From Allocoprobacillus halotolerans (GTDB lineage: Bacteria; Bacillota_I; Bacilli_A; Erysipelotrichales; Coprobacillaceae): 64,000 nucleotides of DNA. How positions within the stretch are numbered: position 1 is the stretch's first letter; each line of letters opens with the position of its first letter. Location: the NCBI RefSeq assembly GCF_024399475.1, contig NZ_CP101620.1, forward strand, positions 1,221,608 to 1,285,607. Reading direction: 5' to 3'. This document shows positions 9,504 through 19,455 of this stretch, piece after piece. The notes beneath the pieces are model-generated. The model was not told the DNA's origin, made no database searches, and saw only the letters and a list, made by a program, of their open reading frames with translations. The translations under genes and the position numbers were made by a program.

Positions 9504-10985
9504 AGGGGATTTTTTAAAACGAGAAAGAATAACAAGGAATCTAAAAGAATACGAGATTTACCAGGAGAAAGGCTATATTATCGCTCATTACAACATGGAG
9601 ATGATGAATTAAGTTTATTACAAGAAGCAGTTGCTTTAGGAAATAGTCATGCTATGAGTGGACTTGTACGTTATTATTTTGAACATTATCCTGATGATGA
9701 AGAAAAACGTTGTCAAGTTGTTGAACTTAATGAAAAAGCTGAAGCAACTGGATCAAAAATTGACTCTTTTCAATTTGCAATTGCATACCAACGTATCAAT
9801 GAATATGAAAAGAGTGTTGAAAGATTAAAAATGAGTATTGAAGAAGATCATAATGAAAAAGCATATTACTATTATGCACGCGCTCTTGAACTGGGTAGAG
9901 GGGTAGATAAAGATATAAAAAAGGCTATGAAACTTTTGATAATCAAGAATGTGGTTACTATTATGCATTGTTAAATGATGAAGGGCGTGGTATTGAAAAA
10001 GATACTTATAAAGCCATACAAATATTAAAAAATATTTATTCTTCTGGCTATACGCAGGCAAAAAGCTCTTTAGATTCTATATCTCAAAAATGGGAAGAAG
10101 AATATCTTAAGGATCATCAAAATACTTCATCTTACATTTATGATGATCCTAATAAAGCTATTTCTCTTTTTCACGATATAAGGGAAAAATATCATTGTTC
10201 TATCTTGGATGAACTTGATCAATGTAAGGAGCGACTCATAGAGATGTCCGATATTCTTATGGATAAGGCGATTAAAAAAGATGACTTTAATAAAATCAAA
10301 GAACTTGCACACATAGGAAGTTCAAAAGTTTCTTCTTACTGCCTTGAAAAGTTATATACTCACTGTTGTTTAGAAACATATACTTGTAAAGATGAATATC
10401 TCTATGATGAAATCACTTATGATGACGGAATCTCTTATTACGAAAATTGTAAGGACACATCCTATGAATTTTCTAAAGATAAATGGAATGAACTTCTTAA
10501 TATCTATGATGCAAAAGCCAAGCAATTGTCTAAAGTAGCTTTGATGCTTATGAAATCTGTTTATCGATATAAACATTTATTATGTATGACGACATAATGC
10601 CAGTTATTATTAGAAAAAAGGATTATGAGGACTGTCTAGATGTCTGTTCGGATATACTTTTTCATCCTGAAATTATAAATAATGATAATTTTCTTATTTT
10701 TAAGTATATATCTGAAGTAAGGTGCGATTGTAAGAAAGCTCTTGGAAAAAATAATAAAATCAGCATTATAATTAAGAATTTGAAAATGCTCATTTCTCTG
10801 ATTTGAATGAAAAAGTTTATATAAATTATGATATGAATCAAGCAATTCATGAAGCTGTTGATTTTTTAAAAACGAATAGTTTTCAAACATATATTAAAGA
10901 TCAAAAAAAGCGAAAATTTTTCGCTTTTAATTTAATAAAATACTTTGATAATATTGTTTGGTTTTTTGATCAAAAGCTTGATTGA
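9504..10985 (+). pseudogene. Sel1-like/TPR repeat protein, multiply broken
   Basis: Repeats such as AYYYYARALELGRGVDKDIKKA and LLNDEGRGIEKDTYKAIQ are Sel1-like helical repeats. The coding frame opens just after a GGAGGG site at 9490-9496, but the first codon reads AGG (GFFKTRKNNKES...) where ATG would be expected. The frame changes near 9930, 10580 and 10800, and the last piece runs through a hairpin and over the end of the opposite gene. At least four lesions mark this as a true pseudogene. Sel1 proteins usually scaffold protein contacts. No signal peptide is visible. Confidence 0.6.
10905..10928 (-). terminator. Intrinsic terminator of the minus-strand gene at 10927
   Basis: The hairpin AAAAGCGAAAA / TTTTCGCTTTT is followed on the minus strand by a seven-T run. 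Confidence 0.75.
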
Positions 10986-11544
10986 TTTTTTCTTGTTCCT
11001 CAAAAATATTAACATTTGTTTCATTAACAAGTTCTTCAATGCTTTTTCCTTCAGCTTTCACATTGACAGTAGAAATTTGCACATCACTAAATTGGACTGA
11101 AAGCTGGTTCAAGAGAAGATTAATGCCTTCATGAGCCTCATCTTGATGATAATGAATGACATCATCTAAAATACGTAAAATCATATGAGTAGCAGGATAA
11201 TCTTTATCCAAAACAACGAAGGCACCAAGGGCTTGTTCTTGATTTAAAGAAAATAAATTCGATTGGCGTGATAAGTCCATTTTTTCTACAAAATAGAGTG
11301 GACTATAAAAGGTTTTAGGCTCTGGTTTTGTTGAAACAGGGTGCTCACTACCAACTTGGATACAAAGGACTTCTTTATACAATGAAAAAATAATATTATC
11401 ATTGTAAGCAGGTGTCACTGTCTTTAATTCCTCTATGCCTTGTGATAGAGTAGAATACATCTTTTCATCGTATTGCATTTTTTCAATATAATTTTGAATA
11501 TCTTCTTGATGGATGTCATCAAGATACTGACAAAGTCTTTTCAT
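10927..11544 (-). CDS. Unrecognised cytoplasmic protein
   Basis: About 205 residues from an ATG at 11544, preceded by GAGGTGAGG. The open frame extends 12 codons upstream, without a ribosome site. No membrane segment or signal peptide is visible. The middle part (QVGSEHPVSTKPEPKTFYSPLYFVE, then GAFVVLDKDYPATHMILRILDDVI) looks like a globular alpha/beta domain and the C-terminal 50 residues look coiled and charged. I do not recognise the family. It is a single gene, divergent from the ECF transporter gene to its right, with a terminator at its end. Intact frame and good codon use support that it is real. Confidence 0.6.
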   Translation of the reverse strand: MKRLCQYLDDIHQEDIQNYIEKMQYDEKMYSTLSQGIEELKTVTPAYNDNIIFSLYKEVLCIQVGSEHPVSTKPEPKTFYSPLYFVEKMDLSRQSNLFSLNQEQALGAFVVLDKDYPATHMILRILDDVIHYHQDEAHEGINLLLNQLSVQFSDVQISTVNVKAEGKSIEELVNETNVNIFEEQEKINQAFDQKTKQYYQSILLN

Positions 11545-11622
11545 AACCTCACCTCTTTCATGGAGTATAGCATAAATCAAGCGAATAGAAAAGAAATCTT
11601 AAAGAAATTTAAAAAATAATAG

Positions 11623-11653
11623 TTGACTTTAAACCCTACTTTAGCGTTATGAT
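11623..11653 (+). promoter_or_regulatory. Promoter with 19-base spacer, possible MerR-type
   Basis: TTGACT (11623-11628) and TATGAT (11648-11653) are separated by 19 bases, which is overlong for SigA and typical of MerR-activated promoters. The spacer contains only a short dyad (TAAA...TTTA), so the assignment is weaker than for the promoters at 29779 and 35109. Confidence 0.4.
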
Positions 11654-11677
11654 AGAATAGTATAAGGAGGAATTTTC

Positions 11678-12232
11678 ATGAAAACAAAAAAATTAACATT
11701 TGGCGCAATGTGTTTAGCTTTATCTTTATTATTGCCACAAGTCTTTCATATGATTGGTATGCAACAGGCGGGTTCTATCTTCTTGCCTATGCATTTGCCT
11801 GTTTTTATCGGTGGGATGTTGTTAGGTCCTATCTATGGTTTATTTTTAGGTATCTTTGCACCATTGACAAGTTTTGTTGTGACAGGGATGCCTGCAGCTG
11901 ATCGTGTTTTATTTATGATGAGTGAATTAGCAACTTATGGAATGGTTAGTGGTCTATTATTTCATCAGTTCCATTTTTCTAAACAGAAATTCGGTTCATT
12001 GTCTGCCCTTGTCATTGCGATGATTGCCGGAAGAGTGATTTATGGTATTGTGATTTCAATCGCAACTTATCTCTTTGGGATTCCACTTGGAGGTATACCA
12101 GCTGTCATCACTGCTACTACAACAGGGATTCCAGGCATTATCATTCAATTAATCTTTGTACCAACAATTGTCATGGCAATTGTTAAGGGAGGATACTTTG
12201 ATGAAGTTGTCACAGCTACAAATAAAGCTTAA
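11678..12232 (+). CDS. ECF transporter S component
   Basis: 184 residues with about six hydrophobic helices and the S-component look near the N-terminus (short basic start, LTFGAMCLALSLLLPQ, then PMHLPVFIGGMLLGPIYGLFLG). S components bind a vitamin or trace nutrient in the membrane and share an energising EcfAA'T module encoded elsewhere. The substrate is not evident. An AAGGAGG site precedes ATG 11678. The 3' end overlaps the DUF1893 gene by about 30 bases, so the two are translationally coupled and may act together. Confidence 0.8.
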   Translation: MKTKKLTFGAMCLALSLLLPQVFHMIGMQQAGSIFLPMHLPVFIGGMLLGPIYGLFLGIFAPLTSFVVTGMPAADRVLFMMSELATYGMVSGLLFHQFHFSKQKFGSLSALVIAMIAGRVIYGIVISIATYLFGIPLGGIPAVITATTTGIPGIIIQLIFVPTIVMAIVKGGYFDEVVTATNKA

Positions 12233-12623
12233 TGAAGAAAAGCTATCATTGATTGCTGATAGAAAGGGTAACATCTATACATCTAAGTTACATGGCATTG
12301 GACCAATCATCAATCCAATGAAAGAGGATATGAATTATTTTCAGAATGCTATGGTGGTTGATAAAGTAATAGGCAAAGCCACAGCCATGTTATTGATTTT
12401 ATCAAAAGTTCAATACATCTATGCCTATGTTTTAAGTGAAAAAGCAAAAGAAATACTTGATTATTATCAGATTGATTATGACTATGAAACATTGGTACCT
12501 TATATCATCAACCGAACAAAAGATGGGATGTGCCCAATGGAAAAGACAGTTTATGATATGACAGATTTAAATGAAGCCTATCAGGCATTATTATCTAAAC
12601 AACAGGAATTAATAAAACAATAA
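12201..12623 (+). CDS. DUF1893 family protein
   Basis: 140 residues with the family landmarks: LSLIADRKGNIYTSKLHGIGPIINP, then AMVVDKVIGKATAMLLILSKV and the C-terminal VPYIINRTKDGMCPMEKTVYD. The conserved Cys in GMCPME and the K-G-K-A-A/T motif are present. No biochemical function is established for this family that I know of. Starting at ATG 12201 (site GGGAGG just before) it overlaps the end of the ECF S-component gene. The pairing suggests a link to the nutrient carried by that transporter. Confidence 0.8.
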   Translation: MKLSQLQIKLNEEKLSLIADRKGNIYTSKLHGIGPIINPMKEDMNYFQNAMVVDKVIGKATAMLLILSKVQYIYAYVLSEKAKEILDYYQIDYDYETLVPYIINRTKDGMCPMEKTVYDMTDLNEAYQALLSKQQELIKQ

Positions 12624-12647
12624 AAACATCCAGTAAGGATGTTTTTA
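12622..12647 (+). terminator. Intrinsic terminator between DUF1893 and GNAT genes
   Basis: AAAAACATC / GATGTTTTT stem with a seven-base loop. It is symmetrical enough to serve both converging genes. Confidence 0.8.
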
Positions 12648-13115
12648 TATTAAATCTTTTTTCATGTAAATGACATCATTCATGGGATTATCATAATAAG
12701 CATCAATTTCATAAAACCCAAGCTGATGATAAAGATGGATTGCACTTTTTAAGGGTTCAATAGTATCTAAAACCATTTCCTGATAGCCATCTTGCTTGGC
12801 GAGAATGAGCAATCTTTGAATCAGTTCATAACCAATCTTATGAGCACGATATTCTTTTTTCACAAACAGTCTTTTCATTTCACATCGTGTATCACTATGT
12901 TTATGTAAAGCAATACAACCGATTGCCTGATGATTATCAAATGCCATAATGATATGTCCATAAGGTGGTAAATATTTATGTGATAAATCATTGAGTTCTT
13001 GTTGAATATCTTGAAATTTTAAATCACGATTTAATTCTTGCATATATTCTTGAATTAAATCAATCATTTCATCTAAATGTTCTTGAGTATCTTGTTTATA
13101 AATCATGGCTTTCAC
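12645..13115 (-). CDS. GNAT family N-acetyltransferase
   Basis: 156 residues with the GNAT core: an IGCIALHK strand, MKRLFVKKEYRAHKIGYELIQRL (the acetyl-CoA-binding V..eyRg.GiG pattern, here with His-Lys in place of Arg-Gly) and a C-terminal AIHLYHQLGFYEIDAY. It transfers an acetyl group from acetyl-CoA to an unknown amine. Single gene with a GGAG site before the ATG at 13115. Intact. Confidence 0.8.
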   Translation of the reverse strand: MKAMIYKQDTQEHLDEMIDLIQEYMQELNRDLKFQDIQQELNDLSHKYLPPYGHIIMAFDNHQAIGCIALHKHSDTRCEMKRLFVKKEYRAHKIGYELIQRLLILAKQDGYQEMVLDTIEPLKSAIHLYHQLGFYEIDAYYDNPMNDVIYMKKDLI

Positions 13116-13200
13116 TCCTTCATTAAAAGTAATTATACTACAAAAAAGATTTTGATTAAAGGCAATCTATTATATAATAGAATTTAAGGAGTTGTATAAC

Positions 13201-14849
13201 GTGAAAAAGAAATATCATTATCCTCGTCCACAATTATATCGAGAAAGTTTTCAATTATTAGATGGGACATGGCTTTTGAATCATCAACTTATTCAAGTGC
13301 CTTATCCCCCTCAAGCACCTTTATCGCAGTATCAAGGAGAAATTGGGGAACATCACCATTATGAAAAGACTTTTATTTTAGATAAGCAGATGTCGGGCAA
13401 AGAAAAAAGTGTTCATTTACATTTTGGAGCTGTTGATCAAATTGCGAAAGTTTATATGAATCATCAATGTGTCGGTGAACATCAAGGAGGTTATTTGCCA
13501 TTTTGGTTTGATATTACAGCTTTTATTCAAGAAGGAGAGAATCTTTTAGAAGTCGAAGTAACAGACCAATTATCGACTCTTTATCCTTATGGAAAGCAAA
13601 AGAAAAAATCCGGGGGCATGTGGTATACACCCGTTTCAGGAATATGGCAAAGTGTCTGGCTTGAAGCTGTGAATAAGCATTATATCCAAGATCTAAGAAT
13701 CACACCAACTTTAGAAAAAATACATCTTCATGTTGAAACAATGGCATCAAGCTATCAGGTCAAAATCAAAGGTGATACATTCTTTTTCAGGATACATTTG
13801 ATCAAAAAGATATTGATATAGAAATACCTGAAGAATATCGTCATTATTGGAGTGAAGATAATCCTTATTTATATAAGTTAATAATTGATACAGATGATGA
13901 TCATATTGAAAGCTATTTTGCTTTACGTACCATTGAAATTAAAAATGAAATGATTTTATTGAATCAAAAACCAATATTTTTACACGGTGTTTTAGATCAA
14001 GGTTATTTCCATGATGGACTCTTTCTGCCATCAGATATGGATGGGTATGAAAAAGATATTATAAAAATGAAAGAACTTGGTTTTAATTGTATTAGAAAAC
14101 ATATCAAAATAGAACCTGAAGCGTTTTATTATGCCTGTGATTGTTTAGGTATGTTAGTCATTCAAGATCATGTTAATAATGGTAAATATCATTATATAGG
14201 AGATACTGTTTTACCTAATTTAGGTTTTAAATATCGCCCTGACTTTATGATGGGAAAACAAGTACAAAAATATATTTTTCAAAAGCATATGATGGAAACA
14301 TTAAAACATCTTTATAATCATCCTTGTATTATTGGTTATACTATCTTTAATGAAGGATGGGGACAGATTCAGGCTGATGAAATGTATCAAAAATGTAAAG
14401 ACTATGATTCTACTCGTTTCTATGATGCTACGTCAGGATGGTTTCATCAAAAATTAAGTAATGTACAAAGTGAACATGTTTATTTTAGAAATAAAATCAT
14501 AAAAAACAAACAAAAAAGACCTGTTTTGTTAAGTGAATGTGGTGGTTATACAAGAGCTATTAAAGATCATGTTTATGCAAAGAAACAATATGGTTATGGA
14601 AAAGCTCAAAGTGAAAAAGAATTAACCAATCGTATTATTAAATTATATGAAGAAATGGTGATTCCATCTATTCCTTATGGTTTATGTGGTTGTATTTATA
14701 CACAATTATCAGATATTGAAGATGAAATTAATGGTTTATATACTTATGATCGCCAAATCTGTAAAGTCAATAAAGAGCGTTTATTAGAGATTCAAAAAAA
14801 GATTCATCAAGAATTTAACTTGATTCATGCAAAAAAGATTGTTGAATAA
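13201..14849 (+). CDS. Glycoside hydrolase family 2 enzyme, frameshifted once
   Basis: About 550 residues across one frame change near 13790. The N-terminal part is the GH2 sugar-binding jelly-roll (LLDGTWLLN at the start, KVYMNHQCVGEHQGGYLPFWFDIT, MWYTPVSGIWQSVWLE). The second part is the TIM barrel with NEGW (acid/base Glu in YTIFNEGWGQ) and nucleophile Glu in LLSECGGY. GH2 includes beta-galactosidases and beta-glucuronidases; this lean form without extra C-terminal domains could be either. No signal peptide, so it is cytoplasmic. GTG 13201 is chosen because the AAGGAG site ends at 13191, directly on the upstream TTG. Both catalytic regions are preserved, so the shift is probably a base-call error. 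Confidence 0.75.
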
Positions 14850-14864
14850 CCCCAACAATCTTTT
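14833..14864. terminator. Bidirectional terminator between GH2 and GNAT genes
   Basis: AAAAGATTGTTG / CAACAATCTTTT stem with flanking A and T runs. It serves both converging genes. Confidence 0.85.
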
Positions 14865-15315
14865 ATAATTTTTGTTCCATCATGATTTTTAATGGTGTCA
14901 TACCACAGCTTTCATAGAATTTCATAGCTGATTCATTTAAACACCAGACATTTAATGTAATATGATAGAAGTTATTTTGTTTTGCATAGTCTACGACATA
15001 TTGATATAACTGTTTACCAATATGTTGACCACGACTTGTTTCATCTACACATAGATCATCAATATATAAAGTTTTCTTTTGTGGATAAAGTTCCTGATAA
15101 ATACAAAAGGCATATCCTAATATTTGATGTTCTTCATTTTCATAGACAAAGATTGGTCTTTTTTCATCTTTGATGACTTTTAAAAGTTCTTCATCATTGT
15201 ATTTTTTACCACCATGTGAAAATAAATCTGGTCTTCCATCCGCATGGACATTATTCACTTGATATAATAAATGATTAATTCCGTCTAAATCATATGTATT
15301 GGCTTCTCTAATCAT
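14863..15315 (-). CDS. GNAT family N-acetyltransferase
   Basis: 150 residues with a typical GNAT core: YIDDLCVDETSRGQHIGKQLYQYV (acetyl-CoA binding, R-G-Q-H-I-G) and the C-terminal NESAMKFYESCGMTPLKIMMEQ. It starts at ATG 15315 behind a GGGGAA site. The substrate is unknown. It stands alone and runs toward the GH2 gene. Intact. Confidence 0.85.
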   Translation of the reverse strand: MIREANTYDLDGINHLLYQVNNVHADGRPDLFSHGGKKYNDEELLKVIKDEKRPIFVYENEEHQILGYAFCIYQELYPQKKTLYIDDLCVDETSRGQHIGKQLYQYVVDYAKQNNFYHITLNVWCLNESAMKFYESCGMTPLKIMMEQKL

Positions 15316-15410
15316 TTCAAATTCCCCTTTTTTCTATTATATAGAAAAAGCAGATGTGATGGTAGTCAAAATGTGTTATAATGAATTCAATTTTTAAAGG
15401 AGGATTGCTT

Positions 15411-15977
15411 ATGAAACACATTGGAACGAAAAATATTGAAACATCACGTCTATTGTTAAGAAGATTTCAAAGTGATGACGTCGATGATATGTTTGAAAAT
15501 TGGGCAAACGATGAAGCTGTGACATATTTTCTCACATGGCCACCACATCAAAATAAAGAAGTGACACGTCAAATCATACAAGATTGGATTCAACAATATG
15601 AAAAATTAGATAATTATAACTGGGCAATTGTTTTAAAAGACAATCAAAAAGTCATTGGAAGTATTGCAGTGACTGAACAAAATGAAAAAGCACAGTTGGC
15701 TCAAATTGGCTATTGTTTATCAAGAACCTATTGGCATCAAGGAATCATGAGTGAAGCCTTAAATGCAGTGATTGATTTTCTATTCAATCAGGTTGAATTT
15801 GAATGTATTCAAGCTCGTCACGCTGCCAATAATCTTCATTCTGGTGGTGTGATGAAAAAATGTGGTATGACATATGAAGGCACATTAAGACATTCCGATT
15901 GGAATAATCAAGGAGTCTGTGATATCTGTTATTATTCAATATTAAGAAGTGAATATATCAAAAAAGAAGTTCTATGA
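15411..15977 (+). CDS. GNAT acetyltransferase, RimJ/RimL type
   Basis: About 188 residues beginning IETSRLLLRRFQSDDVDDMFENWANDEAV, the classic opening of RimJ/RimL-like GNATs, with the CoA site in IGYCLSRTYWHQGIMSEALNAV and the ending NNLHSGGVMKKCGMTYEG. It acetylates an N-terminal amine or small molecule. ATG 15411 is chosen because AAAGGAGG sits just before it; an upstream in-frame ATG (15381) lacks a site. Third GNAT within 3.5 kb. Intact. Confidence 0.85.
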   Translation: MKHIGTKNIETSRLLLRRFQSDDVDDMFENWANDEAVTYFLTWPPHQNKEVTRQIIQDWIQQYEKLDNYNWAIVLKDNQKVIGSIAVTEQNEKAQLAQIGYCLSRTYWHQGIMSEALNAVIDFLFNQVEFECIQARHAANNLHSGGVMKKCGMTYEGTLRHSDWNNQGVCDICYYSILRSEYIKKEVL

Positions 15978-16000
15978 TGCATAAAACTTCTTTATTTTTG
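15963..16000. terminator. Terminator between converging genes
   Basis: AAAGAAGTT / AACTTCTTT stem with a 13-base loop and a T-rich tail. It overlaps the last codons of the GNAT gene. Confidence 0.65.
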
Positions 16001-16725
16001 TTGATAAAGATAATCATGATAGTATAAATGAATATTGGCAGGTAAGGAATGTTCTAAAACTCTTTTGACATTGACACCATCAGAGTTTTGATAAAATTGT
16101 TTGGCTTGATGATATGGTGTACCACCCATCATTTTTCTTTCAATTAAATGTTTTTCTAATTCTTTGATTTGCGCACTGATAAAAACAGTATCATCAAATA
16201 AAAGATGAATATCTTGCCATAGTGGCTCATCTAATAAAAGATAATTTCCTTCAATCAAGACAATATCCTGATTGACATAAATCATATCTTCTTCAGGATT
16301 ATGTAAAACACGATTATAAAAAGGAAAATAGGTGTTTTGGAATTGAACTTCTTTGATTTTTGGATGAGTTTTTCAACATCAAATGTTTCTGGGCAACCTT
16401 TCACATCTTTCATACAGATTGTTTTTCCATCTCTTTCAATAAAATGAGTATCAAGATAATTTTGATAACGATGAAAACCATCCATACCAATCGTTTGAAT
16501 AGGGGTTAAAGTTGAATCTTGATGAGAAAGATATTCTAAAAATAATGATAGTGTTGATTTTCCCGCTCCTGGAGGAGCAGCTAATAAGACAAGTAAGCGT
16601 GATTGTTTTTCTTTTTGCATCTGTGTCCATCTTTGTAATAGAGGAATAAAGATGTCATTGATGTTTTGTTCGTGGTACTTTACAGTGATGGGATGCCCAT
16701 TGACTTGTAAATGATATGTTTTCAT
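15992..16725 (-). CDS. P-loop nucleoside/sugar kinase (uridine kinase/PRK-like), frameshifted once
   Basis: About 245 residues over one frame change near 16355. The first part holds the Walker A motif APPGAGKSTLS, IGMDGFHRYQNYL and GCPETFDVEKLI. The second holds FPFYNRVLHNPEEDMIYVNQDIVLIEGNYLLLDEPLW, the hallmark of the FrcK/CoaA/Udk kinase clade, and ends with KMMGG..., NVKRVLEHS. Such proteins phosphorylate a nucleoside, pantothenate or sugar. The substrate here is unknown. Both halves are well conserved, so a missing base is likely rather than decay. The next gene on this strand lies 10 bases upstream and may be co-transcribed. Confidence 0.75.
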
Positions 16726-16734
16726 AAAGACTCC

Positions 16735-17316
16735 TTAAGGTAATATGATTTTTCTTCTTTTTTTAGAGCATGTTTTTTCAAAGATTAATGATTGTAAATT
16801 CATTTTAATTAATACTTGTTTATCAAAAGATATATGTGTCAAATGTTGAGAGATAATATCAAAACAGTAGAGTTTTGTAAGAGTATTAATAAAAATATAT
16901 TGATAAAAATCATGGGGAATATCTTTTTCAATCAGGAATTGTTTTAAATCTTCTTGGGTTAAATTATGACAATGAGAGAATATATAAAGCCCATTATGTA
17001 AATAACGCTCATAGTTTTTAGCTTTGTTGAGTTTACGATTAATCGCATCATCTATCTTTTCATAAACAAATGATAAATCTTGTTGATAATGGTCAAAAGG
17101 TGTTAAATCTAATGACATATAGAGAGGTTTTTTCTTATCTTGAACAGCTTCTTCAGGTGTTAAGGCTTGTGTAACTTCTATACCATATTGAATGGAAGGA
17201 ATACGCAAATCTGGACGATCAGATTGCATAATGTCATCTTCATCAATTGAAAAAAATAGACAAAGCGTTAAAGCTGCATATTTTTCAAAATAATTTTTAC
17301 TATACGTTTCTCTCAT
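16735..17316 (-). CDS. Unrecognised protein with a nuclease-like acidic motif
   Basis: 193 residues, no membrane helix. The stretch FSIDEDDIMQSDRPDLRIPSIQYGIEVTQAL resembles the D-x(n)-E-x-T/K core of PD-(D/E)XK-fold proteins (Asp in RPDL, Glu-Val-Thr after a beta turn). The overall family is not one I can name and the motif alone is weak evidence. The C-terminus is very basic (CSKKRRKIILP). It lies 10 bases upstream of the kinase gene on the same strand, so they may form a two-gene unit. Frame intact. Confidence 0.45.
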   Translation of the reverse strand: MRETYSKNYFEKYAALTLCLFFSIDEDDIMQSDRPDLRIPSIQYGIEVTQALTPEEAVQDKKKPLYMSLDLTPFDHYQQDLSFVYEKIDDAINRKLNKAKNYERYLHNGLYIFSHCHNLTQEDLKQFLIEKDIPHDFYQYIFINTLTKLYCFDIISQHLTHISFDKQVLIKMNLQSLIFEKTCSKKRRKIILP

Positions 17317-17432
17317 AAATAAGCTCTCTTTCCATGATTTTCTATACTTATTATCTCATAATCTAGAAAAGAAGAAAACAAGAAAAGAGAAGATATGTTA
17401 TAATGGAAGAAAGTGGTAAAGGTGGTGAAATC

Positions 17433-17999
17433 ATGTGTGGGAGATTTTATATCATGCGACAAATTTATCTTGTTTTAAAAGATATGGGCATTGATGTTAA
17501 ACCTGAACAGATTCTTTTGGGAGATTGTTTTCCTAAACAAAAGATTCCAGTGATTGTGATGGAAAAAGGACAATATGTTGTGAAGAATATGCAATGGGGA
17601 TATCATTTCCCTTATGATTCAAGGCTTGTGATTAATGCCAGAAGTGAAACGTTATTAGAAAAGAAGATGTTTCAAAAAGATATGAAAGTAAGACGTTGTC
17701 TCATTTTTGCAAGAGGTTTTTATGAGTGGGATCATCAAAAGCATATGCTGTCTTTTGAAAATGAAGATGATTCTATCATGATGATGGCTGGACTTTATAA
17801 TGAAAATAAAGAAGTTGTCATTATTACCAAACAAGCCAATGATGTGATGCGACCGATTCATTCACGTATGCCCGTTATTATCAAACCAGAACATATGCAT
17901 CAATGGTTTGATATGACTTCTTCATATTTTTATTTTGATGCCATAGAGAGTGCAATTAAAATAGTGAATGGATCCCATCAGCTTTCTTTATTTGGTTAG
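17433..17999 (+). CDS. SOS response-associated peptidase (SRAP/YedK, HMCES family)
   Basis: About 188 residues. The start at ATG 17433 is fixed because the mature enzyme needs Cys2 (MCGRF), and an AAAGGTGG site precedes it; the open frame extends 10 codons upstream. Conserved residues seen: Asn and Arg in INARSETL, Glu in ARGFYEWD, and His in RPIHSRMPVI. The family forms a covalent thiazolidine cross-link with abasic sites in single-stranded DNA and shields them. Length matches the short bacterial form. Stands alone. Confidence 0.9.
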   Translation: MCGRFYIMRQIYLVLKDMGIDVKPEQILLGDCFPKQKIPVIVMEKGQYVVKNMQWGYHFPYDSRLVINARSETLLEKKMFQKDMKVRRCLIFARGFYEWDHQKHMLSFENEDDSIMMMAGLYNENKEVVIITKQANDVMRPIHSRMPVIIKPEHMHQWFDMTSSYFYFDAIESAIKIVNGSHQLSLFG

Positions 18000-18060
18000 G
18001 AGCATCTTTATACAAAAAATATTTATTTTTGATATAATAAACAAAAAGGAGTGAGTCATT

Positions 18061-18525
18061 ATGTTAGAAACAGGTTTAAAAGCCCCAGATTTTACATTAT
18101 TGAATCAAGATGGAGAAAGTGTATCTTTAAGTCAATATCTTGGTCAAAAAGTGATTTTATATTTTTACCCTAAAGATAATACACCAGGTTGTAGTCAACA
18201 AGCTTGTGGTTTTGCCCAGCTTTATCCACAGTTTCAAGAAAAAGGTGCAATTATTTTAGGTGTCAGTAAAGATAGTGTGAAATCACATAAAAAATTCCAA
18301 GAAAAATATCAGTTACCTTTTACTCTTTTATCTGATCCAGAATTAGAAGTGATACAGGCTTATGATGTTTGGAAAGAAAAGAATATGTATGGTAAAAAGG
18401 TGATGGGTGTTGTCAGAACAACTTACCTTATTAATGAAGAAGGCATGATTGAAAAAGCCTATACAAAGGTGAAAGCCGCTAAAAATCCAGTTGATATGTT
18501 GGAAGTTTTAAACACGTCTTTATAG
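18061..18525 (+). CDS. bcp: Peroxiredoxin, BCP/PrxQ type
   Basis: 154 residues with PKDNTPGCSQQACGF: peroxidatic Cys44 and resolving Cys49 five residues later, as in PrxQ/BCP. Opening LKAPDFTLLNQDG is typical. It reduces hydroperoxides with thioredoxin and suits an anaerobe that meets oxygen. AAAAGGAG site at good spacing; terminator follows at once. Intact. Confidence 0.9.
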   Translation: MLETGLKAPDFTLLNQDGESVSLSQYLGQKVILYFYPKDNTPGCSQQACGFAQLYPQFQEKGAIILGVSKDSVKSHKKFQEKYQLPFTLLSDPELEVIQAYDVWKEKNMYGKKVMGVVRTTYLINEEGMIEKAYTKVKAAKNPVDMLEVLNTSL

Positions 18526-18536
18526 ATGTGTTTTTT
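18510..18536 (+). terminator. Intrinsic terminator after bcp
   Basis: AAACACGTC / GATGTGTTT stem (one G-U pair) with six T residues. It overlaps the last codons of bcp. Confidence 0.8.
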
Positions 18537-18600
18537 ATATATAGACTAGAAACAATATGTGTTTTTCTTTATAATAAATGATATAGGGGGAAAAAGAAAT

Positions 18601-19394
18601 GATTCAATTAATTGCGACAGATATGGATGGAACTTTTTTAAATTCAGAGAAAAAGTTTGATAAGGAATTTATAGATTTATTTTATAGAATGAAGGAAAAA
18701 AGATTAAATTTGTGATTGCCAGTGGTAATCAATATTATCGCTTATATCAAAAGTTTTTACCTTTAAGTGAACAGATGTATTTTATTGCTGAAAATGGTAG
18801 CTATATTGCTAAAGGCACAACAGAACTTTATTGCAATGTGATTCATAGTCAAAATGTGAAGAAAGTCTTAGAAATATTATCTCAATTTGAAGATATATTT
18901 AGTATTTTGGCAGGGAAAAAGGGGCTTATGCCTTGAAAGATTTCTTTGATTTCAAGGACGAGGTAAAAAAATATTATTGTGCTTATTCTTTTGTGAATAG
19001 TTTTGAAGATGTGCAAGATGAAATTATGAAAATAGCGATTTTTGATATGAAACATCAGGCTAAGCAACTCGAAGAAAAAATCAAAGATCAGTTACCAGAA
19101 CATTTAAAGATTGTCACATCAGGGAATGAATGGGTGGATATTCAAAACAGTGATGCACATAAAGGTGTCGGGATTCAATTCTTACAGGCTGTTTATGATA
19201 TTGAACCTGACGAGTGCGTGGCTTTTGGTGATCAGATGAATGATTATGAAATGTTTAAGCAGGTCAAATATGGCTATGCTATGTCAAATGCTGTTCAAGA
19301 GATTAAAGAGGTGGCTTATGAAGTCATTGGTTCTAATGATGAACAAGCTGTTTTAAAGAAAATTGAAGAAATTCTAGATAACGACGCCAAGTGA
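18601..19394 (+). pseudogene. Cof-type HAD phosphatase, two frameshifts
   Basis: Begins MIQLIATDMDGTFLNSEKKF (HAD motif I DMDGT), continues in another frame as IKFVIASGNQYYRL (motif II), then AYALKDFFDFKDEV and closes with DECVAFGDQMNDYEMFK (motif IV, GDQMND). Frame changes lie near 18695 (A-run) and 18918. All four catalytic motifs are present across the pieces. Such enzymes dephosphorylate sugar phosphates or FMN-type substrates. The two missing bases fit homopolymer errors, but the next gene is truly decayed, so real loss is possible. Confidence 0.65.
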
Positions 19395-19455
19395 TGAGGA
19401 TGAAAAAGGTTGAGTTGTTGTTAAAGATGAGAGATTGTACATTGAGGATAACATC

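Noticed and set aside
11623-11677. Riboswitch before the ECF S component
   Set aside because: There are only about 25 bases between the promoter -10 box and the start codon, too short for an aptamer.
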